Source: Streptomyces sclerotialus (GTDB taxonomy: Bacteria > Actinomycetota > Actinomycetes > Streptomycetales > Streptomycetaceae). Taken from it: a stretch of 64,000 nucleotides of DNA. Below the pieces are notes generated by a model, which had not been told where the DNA came from, ran no database searches, and saw only the letters and a program-made list of their open reading frames with translations. Location: positions 6,758,001-6,822,000 of the forward strand of contig NZ_JBFOHP010000002.1 in assembly GCF_040907265.1 (NCBI RefSeq). Reading direction: 5' to 3'. Below, one piece after another: positions 10,901 to 19,256 of this stretch. Position 1 is the first letter of the stretch. Every line of letters starts with the position of its first letter. A program made the position numbers and the translations under genes.

Positions 10901-11183
10901 CGGCGAACTCCGCCACTTTCACCGTGAGCAAAGAGCCGTTCTGTACGACCTGGGACACGGAGAAACCGTCGGCCTCGATGCCGACCGGCTCCGGGCCCGC
11001 GAGCCGCAGTCCGTCCAGCTGATCCGGTCCGATGTCGGAGCCACGGAGGTCGACCGCGTACTGTCCCGGCTCACCGGTACGCACTGCGCGCCCCACGCGC
11101 TGCCAACGAGGAGGTTTACCTGTGCCGCCCATGGCCGTGATCGCCTCGCCCAGTGCCGTAGCAATCTCCTCACGCCACCCCAT
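7908..11183 (-). CDS. mkoC: SF1 helicase-phospholipase D fusion, Mokosh type II-like anti-phage protein
   Basis: A 1091-residue protein. After an N-terminal domain of about 150 residues comes Walker A GPPGTGKTT (170-178) and SATNVAVDNALL, as in UPF1/COG1112 helicases. A long charged coiled coil (about 250-560) is inserted before Walker B VVLVDEAGAATLPE (near 584) and later helicase motifs (GDFMQLGP, EQHRFGPAV, AHRFQGREF, VAATRVQTRLYI). The C-terminal domain is PLD-like with one HKD motif, HQKIVVIDEHTVMIGS (near 991), and ends in a Cys-rich zinc-ribbon (CGRCGG...CYEASCKTT). One protein joining an RNA-type SF1 helicase to a PLD nuclease is the published architecture of Mokosh type II (MkoC). 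I chose the ATG at 11183, preceded by GGGGGC; the open frame extends upstream to 11678 but that part does not look coding. Confidence 0.85.
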   Translation of the reverse strand: MGWREEIATALGEAITAMGGTGKPPRWQRVGRAVRTGEPGQYAVDLRGSDIGPDQLDGLRLAGPEPVGIEADGFSVSQVVQNGSLLTVKVAEFADLTNPYLWILKQPPTFLIEALRDGIAGLQEAPLADALAAGTIGGEVFPAPDPPGFHPAQGDAYRACLGKGVHLVWGPPGTGKTTVLKRAIGDLIARGNRVLLVSATNVAVDNALLGVVKENRHSPGDIVRVGPPQLREVAENREISLPLMVRDRLSATAERRRAVETSLVEMRERAAELNALDAELARFDPSAYFAALKLLRTPGQDLDSLRERVSEAEARAERSAGRCRAAEQDVTDAESCVDEAQESRQQWADAAELRKEQLRVRQAADRKEADVLMAEGDLQELQDELRQLDSKGAVARWRVRERRQKLLDRLADTQGSIADKHDEARKARSTANAHVTTLDIQLADLIAGIAHSPEEINAFDTALREARATRDIAREQASACRREVARLKQLAEQVEEAETLTAHAEQRQWPMRHARAEALRPQVAADTEQRPSLEKQFQQLQGEYERLARNAQGEIIKAAKLVATTLARFRTNKAVYEGPYDVVLVDEAGAATLPEVLLATAKATRTAVLLGDFMQLGPVIEQRLKDLDRPDVKRWLLPDVFQHCGIRDPQEAQRHPACITLFEQHRFGPAVMRLANALAYGGVLKGGTQSLAPRPLDDPEIVVVDTDGLHELARAHLTGSRKGWWPASALIARALVELHREGGEEAGVVTPYGVQAEATLEALRDVEAQGGSLAEVGTAHRFQGREFPVVIFDTVEGADSRELWMALARRGTGASTWERDGVRLFNVAATRVQTRLYIIASWERISTATGDRAFTHLAELVNTPGVRRLQAKRLITPPQEDNRLLGGFGSALAEVLGRHVEVTDIQDERSFYSTFEDEIRKARASIWLWAPWVANRVRSILPLLREAVQRGVRVTVFIRDDTDQVQNTPKNQALIADLHAVVHTVVPVNVMHQKIVVIDEHTVMIGSLNTLSQHWTREVMVTMRGGYFARKILEHEHAELFAQPPKCGRCGGSYIELRRRKNGTWYWRCYEASCKTTPTGRSNAWNKDIRL

Positions 11184-11639
11184 GAGCAGCAGCCCCCATT
11201 CACCGATTCTTCCCCGCTTGACCCTACCCAGGAGGTGCCGGCTGCGACCCGGCGCACGGGTCCAGTGCTTGCATTGCAGCGCCCGATCACGCCGCACAGC
11301 GACTTTTGGGCTGGTCAGCGGCATTGCGGCAGCGCGGCCCATCGGCTGGATCCGGTGGCGCAGCGGCGACTCCGGGAACCGGTATCGAGGTGTACTCCGT
11401 CGGGCCGGGCGGTACCGGGGTGACGCGCCGCCTCGGGGCAAGGCGCTCGCCTGGTATCCGCGTCGTCGCGCCAGATCCGGTCGTGGGTCGAGTGGGAAAG
11501 GGCTGGCGCGCAACTGGGAGGGCCCTGGCCCCACGCTCACGACTTGATCACGTTCCGTGCGAGCATGTTCCGGCCGCGAAGGAGGGAGCGCGATGTGCTG
11601 GGAGAGGCGTCGGCGAAGTGCGGGACGGGGGACGGGGCT

Positions 11640-12026
11640 GAGGGGAATCTTCGCGGCTGATGTGCAGGTTCCCGTCATAGATGTAGTTCAGTGTGCGGCC
11701 GTTGACTGTTTCCGTCGTCACCCGGCCCATCGCGTCGCGCTCCAGTGTCAGCGTCGCGTCCGGGCCCACTGCCTCCGCCAGGCCGCCCGACCCGTCGTAC
11801 GTGTACCGCGTGAGCGCACCCGCCGTGTCCTTCGTCACCGTGCGGCCGAGGACGTCTCGCTCGAAGCGGATTCGCCTCCCGCCGCGGCCGTATGGCTCGC
11901 CAACCGGCCGGCCGCGTCGTGGGTGTACGACAGCGTGCGTTCGTCGAAGTCCGTTTCCGCTGCCAGGCGGCCCGCCGGATCGTAGTCGTACCTCCACGTC
12001 AGGCCCTGTGGGTTGGTGACCGTGCG
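11640..12026 (-). pseudogene. RHS/YD-repeat remnant
   Basis: Minus-strand text VTNPQGLTWRYDYDPAGRL, DFDERTLSYTHDAAGRLASHT, then after a frameshift near 11870 VLGRTVTKDTAGALTRYTYD and RDAMGRVTTETVNGRTL is plainly YD-repeat sequence. It matches the middle of the intact RHS protein at 2257-6678 (VTNPQGLKWDYTYDPAGRL there), so it is a paralogous shell fragment. It has no N-terminus, no core and no toxin tip. Its upstream end joins directly to recombinase-like sequence. Confidence 0.8.
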
Positions 12027-12116
12027 GAGCTGCTGCTGGGCGACGTGCTGCTCGGCTTGCGCTTCATTGATCCACCCGGTTACCACGACGGGATCGGCTT
12101 CACCGTCCAAGGCGGT
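12027..12116 (-). pseudogene. Sliver of serine-recombinase C-terminus fused to the RHS remnant
   Basis: In the same frame as the RHS remnant, the residues just before it read GEADPVVVTGWINEAQAEQ. This resembles the coiled-coil tail of large serine recombinases; the relic at the left end of the window has EAGADPLLVTRWIAETQAKR in the corresponding place. Only about 30 codons remain. The sliver overlaps the last 12 or so codons of the YdcF-like gene in another frame. Confidence 0.55.
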
Positions 12117-12748
12117 CCGGCGTGCGACGCCGGCGCGACAGCGGCTGTCTGCAGCGAGAGCTTCCGTTCGCCGGCCTTGAGGCTGCGGAGTGCCCAAAGT
12201 CCGTACAGAGCGAGCAGTGGTTTGAGGAGCATCCACTCGCCAGGGCGGTAGTCATCCGCACGCACCAGCTTCTCGGCGAGATCAGGGCGCTGCCGCCGCA
12301 AGTACGCGCGGGCCTTGAGAGCGTGAGCAGGCTGGGAAGCGATTTTGATGCGATCGACGTCCTCGAGCAGTGGGATCACGTTCCTGATGTTCTGCCACGT
12401 CGTCTCGCTTTGATCTTCGAGTATCACTGTGCCGTCGAACGCGAGCACCGACTTCGCGTAGTCAGCCATCAACTGAGCCTCGGTGGCGGTACCGCTGGGC
12501 GCACCGCCGCTGAAGATCACGCGAGTGCCGTGCGCACTGTCAGCGGCGACGGAGCGGATTGCCGCGCGTACCCGCCATCGGTTGATGAAGTTCGCCGTCG
12601 CTTGGGGGTTGCGGTAACCCAACACGACCACCGCCTCGGCAACGCCCCCACTGTTCCCCACGAGAGCTCGAGACCAACGCCAGTTCAACCACTCGCCCCA
12701 GGCCAGGAACGCAACCCCAGCCATGGCCATTCCTGTCCTTCGCCGCAT
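12080..12748 (-). CDS. YdcF/SanA-like DUF218 membrane-anchored protein
   Basis: A 222-residue protein with one N-terminal membrane segment (about 6-22) followed by a DUF218 domain: VVVLGYRN, RWRVRAAIRSV, VIFSGGAPSG with TEAQLMADYA, ILEDQSETTWQN and IKIASQPAHALKARAYLRR. Family members (YdcF, SanA, ElyC) act in envelope metabolism; their substrate is generally unknown. The last dozen residues run into the recombinase-derived scar, so the native C-terminus may have been replaced. It is divergent from the MFS gene. Confidence 0.8.
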   Translation of the reverse strand: MRRRTGMAMAGVAFLAWGEWLNWRWSRALVGNSGGVAEAVVVLGYRNPQATANFINRWRVRAAIRSVAADSAHGTRVIFSGGAPSGTATEAQLMADYAKSVLAFDGTVILEDQSETTWQNIRNVIPLLEDVDRIKIASQPAHALKARAYLRRQRPDLAEKLVRADDYRPGEWMLLKPLLALYGLWALRSLKAGERKLSLQTAAVAPASHAGPPWTVKPIPSW

Positions 12749-12930
12749 GCCGCGACTTTAGGGCAGCGCGCACCGCAGTGTCGGGAGACGAGGGCACCGA
12801 CCGCGCTCCGAACGACGCGTTCTGCCAGGGGCTTTTGAGGCGCACGTCCCGCCGGGCCGCCCCGTTCCCAGGGTTCGCCGATGCCGCCCACGCCGCCTCC
12901 CCACCGCAGCCCGTCAAGGGAGGGCGGTCG

Positions 12931-14329
12931 ATGACGGCCATCGCCGCCGTCGCCACCCTGGGTGGGCTGTCCTTCGGCTACGACACCGGCGTCATCGCCG
13001 GTGCCCTGCCGTTCATGACGATGTCCGCGTCCGCCGGCGGGCTGAGCCTGACACCCGTGACCGAGAGGTTGGTCACCGCGTCCCTGCTGCTGGGGGCCGC
13101 CGCGGGCGCCGCGTTGGGCGGTCGCCTGTTCGACCGTTACGGTCGCCGCCACAACTTCCTGGCCCTGGCCTTCGTCTTCATCATCGGTGCCCTCGGCACC
13201 GCCCTCGCCCCGGACACCGGGATCATGGTGGTGGCCCGTGCCGTACTCGGCATCGCGGTCGGCGCGGCCTCCACCACCGTCCCCGTCCACCTCGCGGAGA
13301 TCGCCCCCGCCCGCGCGCGAGGACGGCTGGTCGCCGTCGACCAACTCATGATCGTCAACGGTCAGGTGATCGCGTACAGCTCCAATGCGGCCCTGGCCGC
13401 CACCTGGGGCGGCGCGCGGACCTGGCGCTGGATGCTGGCGCTGGCCACCATCCCCTCCACCCTGCTCTACCTCGGCATGCTGCTGATGCCGGAGCCCCCG
13501 CGCTGGTACGCCTCGAAGGAACGCTTCACCGAAGCGCGCAGCGCCCTGTTCCGCATCCGTGATGCCGGCGTGGTGGACGCCGGACTGGACCGGATGCGCG
13601 AGGTCATCGAGGAGGAGAAGGAGGCGGTCTGCACCGGCGGTGGCTGGTCGGAGCTGGCCGTGCCGTGGGTACGCCGGGTGTTCTTCATCGGCATCGGACT
13701 CGCCGTCATCCAGCAGATCACCGGCATTAATACGATCATGTACTTCGCGCCGGCCATCCTGCACCAGACGGGGCTCGGCTCGCAGGCCGTGCTCACCGTG
13801 ACCATTGCCAACGGTGTCGTAGCCGTCGCTACCTCCGCCTTGAGCCTCTACCTCATCGGCCGCATCGGACGCCGACCTCTCCTGCTCACCGACCAACTCG
13901 GCATCGTCGCCTCGCTCATCGCCATCGGCGTCGCCTTCTCCTTTCACGCCGAGCCTGGTACCGGCGCATCGACCCTGCGCAGTCACTCCATCCTGGCCTG
14001 CATGCTGGCCTTCCTCGTCTTCCACGCAGGCGGCCGTCTCGCCCGTCACCTGGGTCATGCTGTCCGAGATCTTCCCCATCAAGATCCGCGGCCTCGGCAT
14101 GGGCGCCGCCGTACTGCTGCTCTGGCTCGTCAACGCCCTGGTCACCTTCACCTTCCCGATCCTGCTGGCCGGCGTCGGCGGCACCGCCACCTTCCTGCTC
14201 TTCGCCGCGGTCAACGTGCTCGCCGCCGCGGCAGCCGCCAAGAAGATCCCCGAGACCCGCAATCGCTCCCTCGAACAGATCGAGGAGCACTTCCGTGCCG
14301 GTCATGCCCCCTGGCCGACTCCGCGGTGA
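12931..14329 (+). pseudogene. Sugar porter-type MFS transporter, frameshifted
   Basis: Encodes about 460 residues of a 12-helix sugar porter: GGLSFGYDTGVIAGAL at the start, RLFDRYGRRHNF (loop 2-3 motif), RGRLVAVDQLMIVNGQ, QQITGINTIMYFAPAI, and RIGRRPLLL. Near 14,028 the frame breaks by one extra base; AAVSPVTWVMLSEIFPIKIRG and the last two helices continue in another frame to 14329 with the usual PETRNRSLEQIEE ending. I start at the ATG at 12931 with a GGGAGGG site, although the frame is open from 12778. The family proton-couples uptake of hexoses, pentoses or inositol. A true mutation and a sequencing error are both possible, since the rest is intact. Confidence 0.8.
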
Positions 14330-14580
14330 ACGTCGGGTGACCGCCGGCAGATGCTTTCGACCGCCGGCGCATCGGCTCCTGCCGAGAGGCGGCCCCACTG
14401 TTGTGAGGGGTCGCCACCGCGGGGGCCGAGTGGAACACGGCGGGCACCGCTTCCCGCCGCAGGCCGCGGTCGACCGGACGGCGGAAGCCGCGCGCTCGCA
14501 GGCGGCTAGCGTTCGGATGCCATCGCCGGGGCGTCAGGTCTCCTGCAAAGGGGACCGTTGCGGGATGCGGTGTCCTCTGC

Positions 14581-14652
14581 GCCGTAGGCGGTCAGTTGCG
14601 CCGTAGGCGGTCAGCTGCACCGTAGGTGGTCAGCTGCACCGTAGGTGGTCAG
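14581..14652. repeat. Four tandem 19-bp repeats
   Basis: Copies begin at 14581, 14600, 14619 and 14638 with core CCGTAGGYGGTCAG. The first two have CGGTCAG and the last two TGGTCAG. The last copy covers the stop codon of the minus-strand LLM oxidoreductase. No hairpin is obvious. Confidence 0.85.
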
Positions 14653-15536
14653 CGGGAGGTGAGCGGCAGGGCTTCCGCCAGTCGTCGCCATTCGGCGCGT
14701 GGGATGTCGCCCAGTGGGTCGGCGGTGACGACCTGGAGTGCGACGTGGTCCGCGCCGGCCGCGAGGAATTCGTCGGTGCGCCGGCGGACCGTGTCGACGT
14801 CGCCGATGGCGAAGAGGGCGTCGATGAGCCGGTCGCTGCCGCCGTCCTTGAAGTCGTCCTCGGTGAAGCCGAGCCGTTGGAGATTGTTGGTGTAGTTGGG
14901 CATCGGCAGATAGAAGGAGAGGTAGTCGCGGGCTGTCCGGCGGCCGCGGGAGAGGTCGGTGTCGAGGACGACCTTGTGCTCCGGGGCGAGCGTCGCGTGC
15001 TCGCCGAGCACTGCCCGGGCCTGGGCGGTGTACTCGACCGTGACCAGGTACGGGTGCGCGCCCGCCGCCCGGTCGTGGGAGAGTTTCAACATCTTGGGGC
15101 CGAGGGCGGCCAGCACCCGTCGGCCGGCCGGTACGGGTACCGGTGCCTCGTCCAGACCGGTCAGGAACTCCTTCATGGCGGAGTACGGGCGGGCGTACGC
15201 GTCGGCGAGCTGCGCGTGGCTGACGCCCAGCCCCAGCAGGAAGCGGTGGCCGAAGGCGGCGTCGGCCTCCGCGAACTGAGCGGCGACGGCGGCCGGCTCG
15301 TGTTCCCAGATGCTGAGGATGCCGGTGGCGACGCGGAGGTTCCGGGTGGCCTCCAGGACCGGTACGGCGTTCGCCACGCCCGGATTTCCCCCGAGCCAGA
15401 GCGTTCCGTAGCCCAGTTCGTCCAGCTCCGCCGCGGCGTCCGCGATCTCCGCTCGGCGCGTCGCGTCGTCCGAGTACCGTGCCCCGTACGCTCCGGTCCA
15501 GATACCGATGGTGCCGATGTCTTCGGTGACAGTCAT
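14649..15536 (-). CDS. LLM-class F420-dependent oxidoreductase
   Basis: A 295-residue protein starting MTVTEDIGTIGIWTG. It shows the luciferase-like TIM-barrel pattern: ELGYGTLWLGGN, LRVATGILSIWEH, HRFLLGLGVSH, and a C-terminal GDVDTVRRRTDEFLAAGADHVALQV. The TIGR03620-type LLM family uses coenzyme F420 (or FMN) to oxidise or reduce small metabolites; the substrate cannot be read from the sequence. The ATG at 15536 was chosen because upstream residues of the longer frame to 15614 are low-complexity and unrelated. It stands alone on the minus strand, downstream of the ABC importer genes. Confidence 0.8.
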   Translation of the reverse strand: MTVTEDIGTIGIWTGAYGARYSDDATRRAEIADAAAELDELGYGTLWLGGNPGVANAVPVLEATRNLRVATGILSIWEHEPAAVAAQFAEADAAFGHRFLLGLGVSHAQLADAYARPYSAMKEFLTGLDEAPVPVPAGRRVLAALGPKMLKLSHDRAAGAHPYLVTVEYTAQARAVLGEHATLAPEHKVVLDTDLSRGRRTARDYLSFYLPMPNYTNNLQRLGFTEDDFKDGGSDRLIDALFAIGDVDTVRRRTDEFLAAGADHVALQVVTADPLGDIPRAEWRRLAEALPLTSR

Positions 15537-15597
15537 GGTTCGGACAAGGACGATGGCCGGGCGGCTATTCCCGCGGTCGGCGTTGCGCCCGGGGCGA

Positions 15598-15868
15598 TCA
15601 CCTGATCGGCGCAATCCACCCTCCGGAGGGTCTTCTGGCGCGATGGCGGCGGGCCGGCCGTCTCGGGGAAGGTGCCGGCGCGACAGCCTGCTCGGGGCAG
15701 CGGGCGGCCTCGGTGGCGTCGGCGGCCTGCCCGAAGGCCGCCGAGGCCACTACCGGGCCGTGGTGGGCCGGCAGCACCGCGTGGTGGGTGTGTGCCGTTT
15801 TCTCCGCGAGCGGTTCGAGTCGGGTGTCGGCGGGAGTGACCTCGCCGACCAGTACGGTGACCGGATCG
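15598..15868 (-). pseudogene. Class II aldolase-like C-terminal remnant
   Basis: Directly after the permease stop, one frame reads DDPVTVLVGEVTPADTRLE, LAEKTAHTHHAVLPAHHGP and VVASAAFGQAADATEAA. The HHAVLxAxHGPVVA pattern resembles the C-terminal region of class II aldolases of the OtnC/YgbL kind, which act in sugar-acid catabolism. No start codon, no N-terminal domain and no metal-binding His cluster are present, so it is a relic if the match is real. It would fit a former catabolic gene beside the sugar importer. Confidence 0.4.
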
Positions 15869-15871
15869 TCG

Positions 15872-16789
15872 TCAGAACGTCCGGCCGCCCACTGTGATCC
15901 CCGACTTCCAGTGGTCCTGCAACGTCAGGAACAGGATGACCAGGGGGATCATCGACACGAAGGAACCCACCACGACCAGGTGTTGCAGCTGGGGCTCGGT
16001 CAATCCGTTCTCGTTCCAGCTGTTCAGGCCGAGCGTCAACGGATAACGCCGCTCGTCGTAGAGGAGGATCAGGGGGAGGAAGAAGTTGTTCCAGATGCTG
16101 ATGAAGGCGTACAGGAAAACGAGCAGGACGCCCGGCAGTATCAGCCGGAAGCCGACCTTGAGGAACAGCCGGAACTCGCCGGCGCCGTCGACACGGCCGG
16201 CCTCGAGGAGTTCGACGGGGAGGGAGCTCTCCGCGTACACCCGCGCGAGGTAGACCCCGAACGGCAGCACCAGGAGGGGGAGCAGCATTCCCCCATAGGT
16301 GTCCACCATGTTCAGTTTTCGCTCCAGCTGGAAGACGGGCAGCGCCAGCACCGTGTTCGGGATCAGCACGCTGGCGATGATGGTGGCGAACACCTGCCTC
16401 TTGAGCCGGAAGTCGTAGACCGCGAGTGCGTAGCCCGCGAGGGCGCAGATGAGCGCGCAGGCGACGGCGCCACCGCCGGTGTACAGCACCGAGTTGAGCA
16501 TCCAGCGCCAGAAGATGCCGCCGTCGTAGTCGCTCAGGGCGGCCAGGTTGTCCCACAGGCGGAATTCTCCGGGGAGGAGCCCGGGAGTGCCGTAGAGGTC
16601 CGAGCGGCTCTTCGCCGCGGCCAGGGACAACCAGTAGACCGGCAGCAGGAAGTACGCCGCGATGATGAGCAACAGCACTGTGGTCAGGCCCCACCACAGC
16701 CGCTTGCGCGGCCCGTTTTCCGCGAGGCGGCCGGGAGCGTGGGGGCGGGGTGACCGTCCTCCGGGGGGCTTGCGCGTACCACTGGTCAC
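15872..16789 (-). CDS. Carbohydrate ABC transporter permease (MalG-like)
   Basis: A 305-residue inner-membrane permease with six predicted helices, the first in TVLLLIIAAYFLLPVYWLS. The coupling EAA loop reads LEAGRVDGAGEFRLFLKVGF, typical of the MalG type that contacts the ATPase. Translation starts at GTG 16789, overlapping the stop of the preceding permease (GTGA), with AAGGAG eight bases upstream. No ATPase gene is nearby; streptomycete importers of this class normally share the MsiK ATPase encoded elsewhere. Confidence 0.9.
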   Translation of the reverse strand: MTSGTRKPPGGRSPRPHAPGRLAENGPRKRLWWGLTTVLLLIIAAYFLLPVYWLSLAAAKSRSDLYGTPGLLPGEFRLWDNLAALSDYDGGIFWRWMLNSVLYTGGGAVACALICALAGYALAVYDFRLKRQVFATIIASVLIPNTVLALPVFQLERKLNMVDTYGGMLLPLLVLPFGVYLARVYAESSLPVELLEAGRVDGAGEFRLFLKVGFRLILPGVLLVFLYAFISIWNNFFLPLILLYDERRYPLTLGLNSWNENGLTEPQLQHLVVVGSFVSMIPLVILFLTLQDHWKSGITVGGRTF

Positions 16790-17721
16790 CGGGAGCTCCT
16801 TCGCTCGGCCAAGGTGAGGAATCCGAGGGAGAGGAGGAAGGTGACCGCGGCGAGGACGATCGCCGTCGCGGCGGCGAGTTGCGGGTTCTGCTGCCCGATG
16901 GCGACCGTCTGGATCGTCATGTTCGGCGTGTAGGTGGGGGAGATGGCCGGTGTCAGGTTCCCCAGAATGGTCGGCTCGGTGAAGATCTGGAGTGTTCCGA
17001 TGACCGACATGATGGTGGTCATGATGAGTGCGGGCACCAACTGGGGAACCTTGACCGACCACGCGATCCGGAATTCTCCGGCGCCGTCCAGACGGGCTGC
17101 CTCGTAGACGTCGCGCGGCAGACCGCGCAGGGACGTGTAGAGGATCGTCATGTTGATGCCGGTGTAGGACCACGTCACGACGTTGCCCATCGACCACAGC
17201 ACGGTGGTCTCGCCCAAGAGGTCGGCAGGGCCGCCCAGCGCCTTGACGGCATCGCTCAACGGGCTCATCTGTGGCGTGTAGAGGAAGCCCCACGCGAGGG
17301 TGCCGATCACGATCGGCACCGCGTACGGCAGTAGGTAGACGGTGCGCAGCGCGGAATGCAGACGGTACGCGGAGGAGTCGAGGACGAGGGCGAGAGCCAG
17401 GGCGACGCCGAGCATGACCGGCACCTGCACCAGCCCGAACACGATCATCCGCAGTACGCCGGAGAGCAGGTCGGGCGAGGTCAGCGCGGCCCCGTAGTTC
17501 TGGAGGCCGACGAAGCGCAGCGTGCCTCCGCCGAGGCCCAGCCCTGAATACCGGACGGCGAAGAGGCTGTCGTACGCGGCGAGGGCGATCGGCAGGACGG
17601 TGAAGACGATGAACAGTGCGAGGAAGGGGGCGAGGAACAGATAGGCCACGCGGTCGGTCCGGCGCTGACGGCCGGTGGCGGGCCGGGCTTTGCGTGCGGT
17701 GCGTCCCCGTGGGCCGCTCAT
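16786..17721 (-). CDS. Carbohydrate ABC transporter permease (MalF-like)
   Basis: A 311-residue membrane protein, first helix in YLFLAPFLALFIVFTVLP. The coupling loop is YEAARLDGAGEFRIAWSVKV. It carries the MalF-type pattern of a large periplasm-side region before helix 3 (VRYSGLGLGGGTLRFVGLQNY). It overlaps the binding-protein gene upstream by ATGA and the second permease downstream by GTGA, so the three genes are one operon with translational coupling. Confidence 0.9.
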   Translation of the reverse strand: MSGPRGRTARKARPATGRQRRTDRVAYLFLAPFLALFIVFTVLPIALAAYDSLFAVRYSGLGLGGGTLRFVGLQNYGAALTSPDLLSGVLRMIVFGLVQVPVMLGVALALALVLDSSAYRLHSALRTVYLLPYAVPIVIGTLAWGFLYTPQMSPLSDAVKALGGPADLLGETTVLWSMGNVVTWSYTGINMTILYTSLRGLPRDVYEAARLDGAGEFRIAWSVKVPQLVPALIMTTIMSVIGTLQIFTEPTILGNLTPAISPTYTPNMTIQTVAIGQQNPQLAAATAIVLAAVTFLLSLGFLTLAERRSSR

Positions 17722-19067
17722 GTCCGTGTCTCCTGGCGCGACAGCGCGGTGTCAGCGGTGTCATGGGCGTGGTGGGGCACGGTCACACTGAGTCCTTTCG
17801 CTGTCAGCAGCTCGACGGTCGCGGTCTGTACTTCCTCGATCAGGCGAGGCAGCTTGCGTCGTCCGTCGACCACCTCGGCCAGGCCGCCGTTGAACACCGC
17901 GTACGAATGTTCCATGCCGGGGCCGTAGGACCAGCTCGTCGACAGTCTCTTCGCCGCGTCGACGAAGACGCGGTTGATCTGCTGGTTCCCGAAGTACTCG
18001 GCCCCCGGTGCAGTGGCGGCGAGGCGCAGGCCTGCCGTGGCCGCGGGCAGGAGCCCCGAGACGTTGACCAGGGTCCGAAGGCTGTCCGGGTCGGTGTTGA
18101 GCCAGAGCGCGAATTCCGCGGCCTCGCGAGGGTGGTCCGACGCGGCGGAGACGATGCCGGCGCTGCCCCCGGTGTCACCGGTCGCCTCCGAACCCTCCCA
18201 GGTGGGAACCGGAGCCACCGCCCACTTGCCGGCCTGGTCGGGCACGTTGGTCGAGAGGACCTCGGAGAACCAGGAAGCGTGTGAAATGGTGAGGATCTCG
18301 TTCCGCTGGATGGCGTTCCAGGTGGCGGGACCGTAAGCCTGGCGCGGTACCACCAGACCGCCGTCGAGCAGCGCCTGCCAGTACCTGGCCACACGTTGTG
18401 ATGCCGGAGTGTTGATGGAGGCCAGCCACGATTGTCCGTGGATCCCGGACCACTGCGTGCCGGACTGCCACAACAGTCCCTGCCACCACCGCTCATCGTT
18501 CGGCGGGATCGCTGCCAAGTAGGCGCCGGGGTCGGCCCTGCGCACGGCCGCGGCGGTGACCCGGAAGTCCTCCCACGTACGCGGCACGGAGATGCCGTAC
18601 TTGGCGAAGAGGTCCTTCCGGTAGTACAGGACCGTCGGACCGGTGTCCTGCGGGACGCCGTACACCTCTCCACCGAAGGCGACCGACCGCCACGCGGCCG
18701 GGGAGAACCGGCCGGCGGCGTCACCGATGTAGGAGCTGATGGGTGCGGCCCGGCCGCTGATGGCATAGTCGGGTACCAGGAACTGGCTGATCTGCGTGAC
18801 GTCGGGACCGGCGCCGGCGTCGATCGCCGTCTGGATCTTCGTCTGGTCATCGCCCGAGATGGCCTGGTACTCCACTTTCACCCGGTCGTGCGTGGCATTC
18901 CACGTCTGGACGGCCTTCTCGATGTGGGGCACCCACGACGCGAAGGTCAGTGTGACGGGCCCCTCCGTCCTCCCGGCGGGTGAACATGATGTGAGGCCGA
19001 TGACCGCTGCGGCGAGGAGTGCTCGCAGCGCCCGTCGGCAGGACACGCGGATGTGCACCGATCGCAC
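17718..19067 (-). CDS. Sugar-binding lipoprotein of ABC importer
   Basis: A 449-residue extracellular solute-binding protein (family 1). The N-terminus has a lipoprotein signal ending ALLAAAVIGLTSC, so Cys28 is the probable lipid anchor. The mature part has the expected features: VTLTFASWVPHIEKAVQTWN, GAGPDVTQISQF, and ALWLNTDPDSLRTLVN near the C-terminus. The start is GTG at 19067 with an AAGGGTGAG site. First gene of the three-gene importer operon; the ligand is unknown, though the family usually binds oligosaccharides. Confidence 0.9.
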   Translation of the reverse strand: MRSVHIRVSCRRALRALLAAAVIGLTSCSPAGRTEGPVTLTFASWVPHIEKAVQTWNATHDRVKVEYQAISGDDQTKIQTAIDAGAGPDVTQISQFLVPDYAISGRAAPISSYIGDAAGRFSPAAWRSVAFGGEVYGVPQDTGPTVLYYRKDLFAKYGISVPRTWEDFRVTAAAVRRADPGAYLAAIPPNDERWWQGLLWQSGTQWSGIHGQSWLASINTPASQRVARYWQALLDGGLVVPRQAYGPATWNAIQRNEILTISHASWFSEVLSTNVPDQAGKWAVAPVPTWEGSEATGDTGGSAGIVSAASDHPREAAEFALWLNTDPDSLRTLVNVSGLLPAATAGLRLAATAPGAEYFGNQQINRVFVDAAKRLSTSWSYGPGMEHSYAVFNGGLAEVVDGRRKLPRLIEEVQTATVELLTAKGLSVTVPHHAHDTADTALSRQETRT

Positions 19068-19256
19068 TGCTCACCCTTCGGTCAGAGGTGCTGCGCGCCG
19101 GGCGTGCTGCCGGTGGCAGCCCGCCGGAGAGCCCCGGCGCCGGCCGCTGGGCCGACCGTGATCCTGCCGAGGCCGGCCCGGGGGGGCTCACTGCGTCAGC
19201 GCGCAGCATAGGTGTTCATGGGGCGTCAACGGTCGACGCGATGCGCTCGGGCGCGT

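Noticed and set aside
11184..11678. N-terminal extension of the Mokosh-like protein
   Set aside because: The extra 165 residues are Arg/Pro-rich without domain pattern, and a better start with a ribosome-binding site lies at 11183.
15872..17764. A 630-codon minus-strand open frame joining both permeases
   Set aside because: Only its last 305 codons are the real MalG-like permease; the first half reads the MalF-like gene out of frame.
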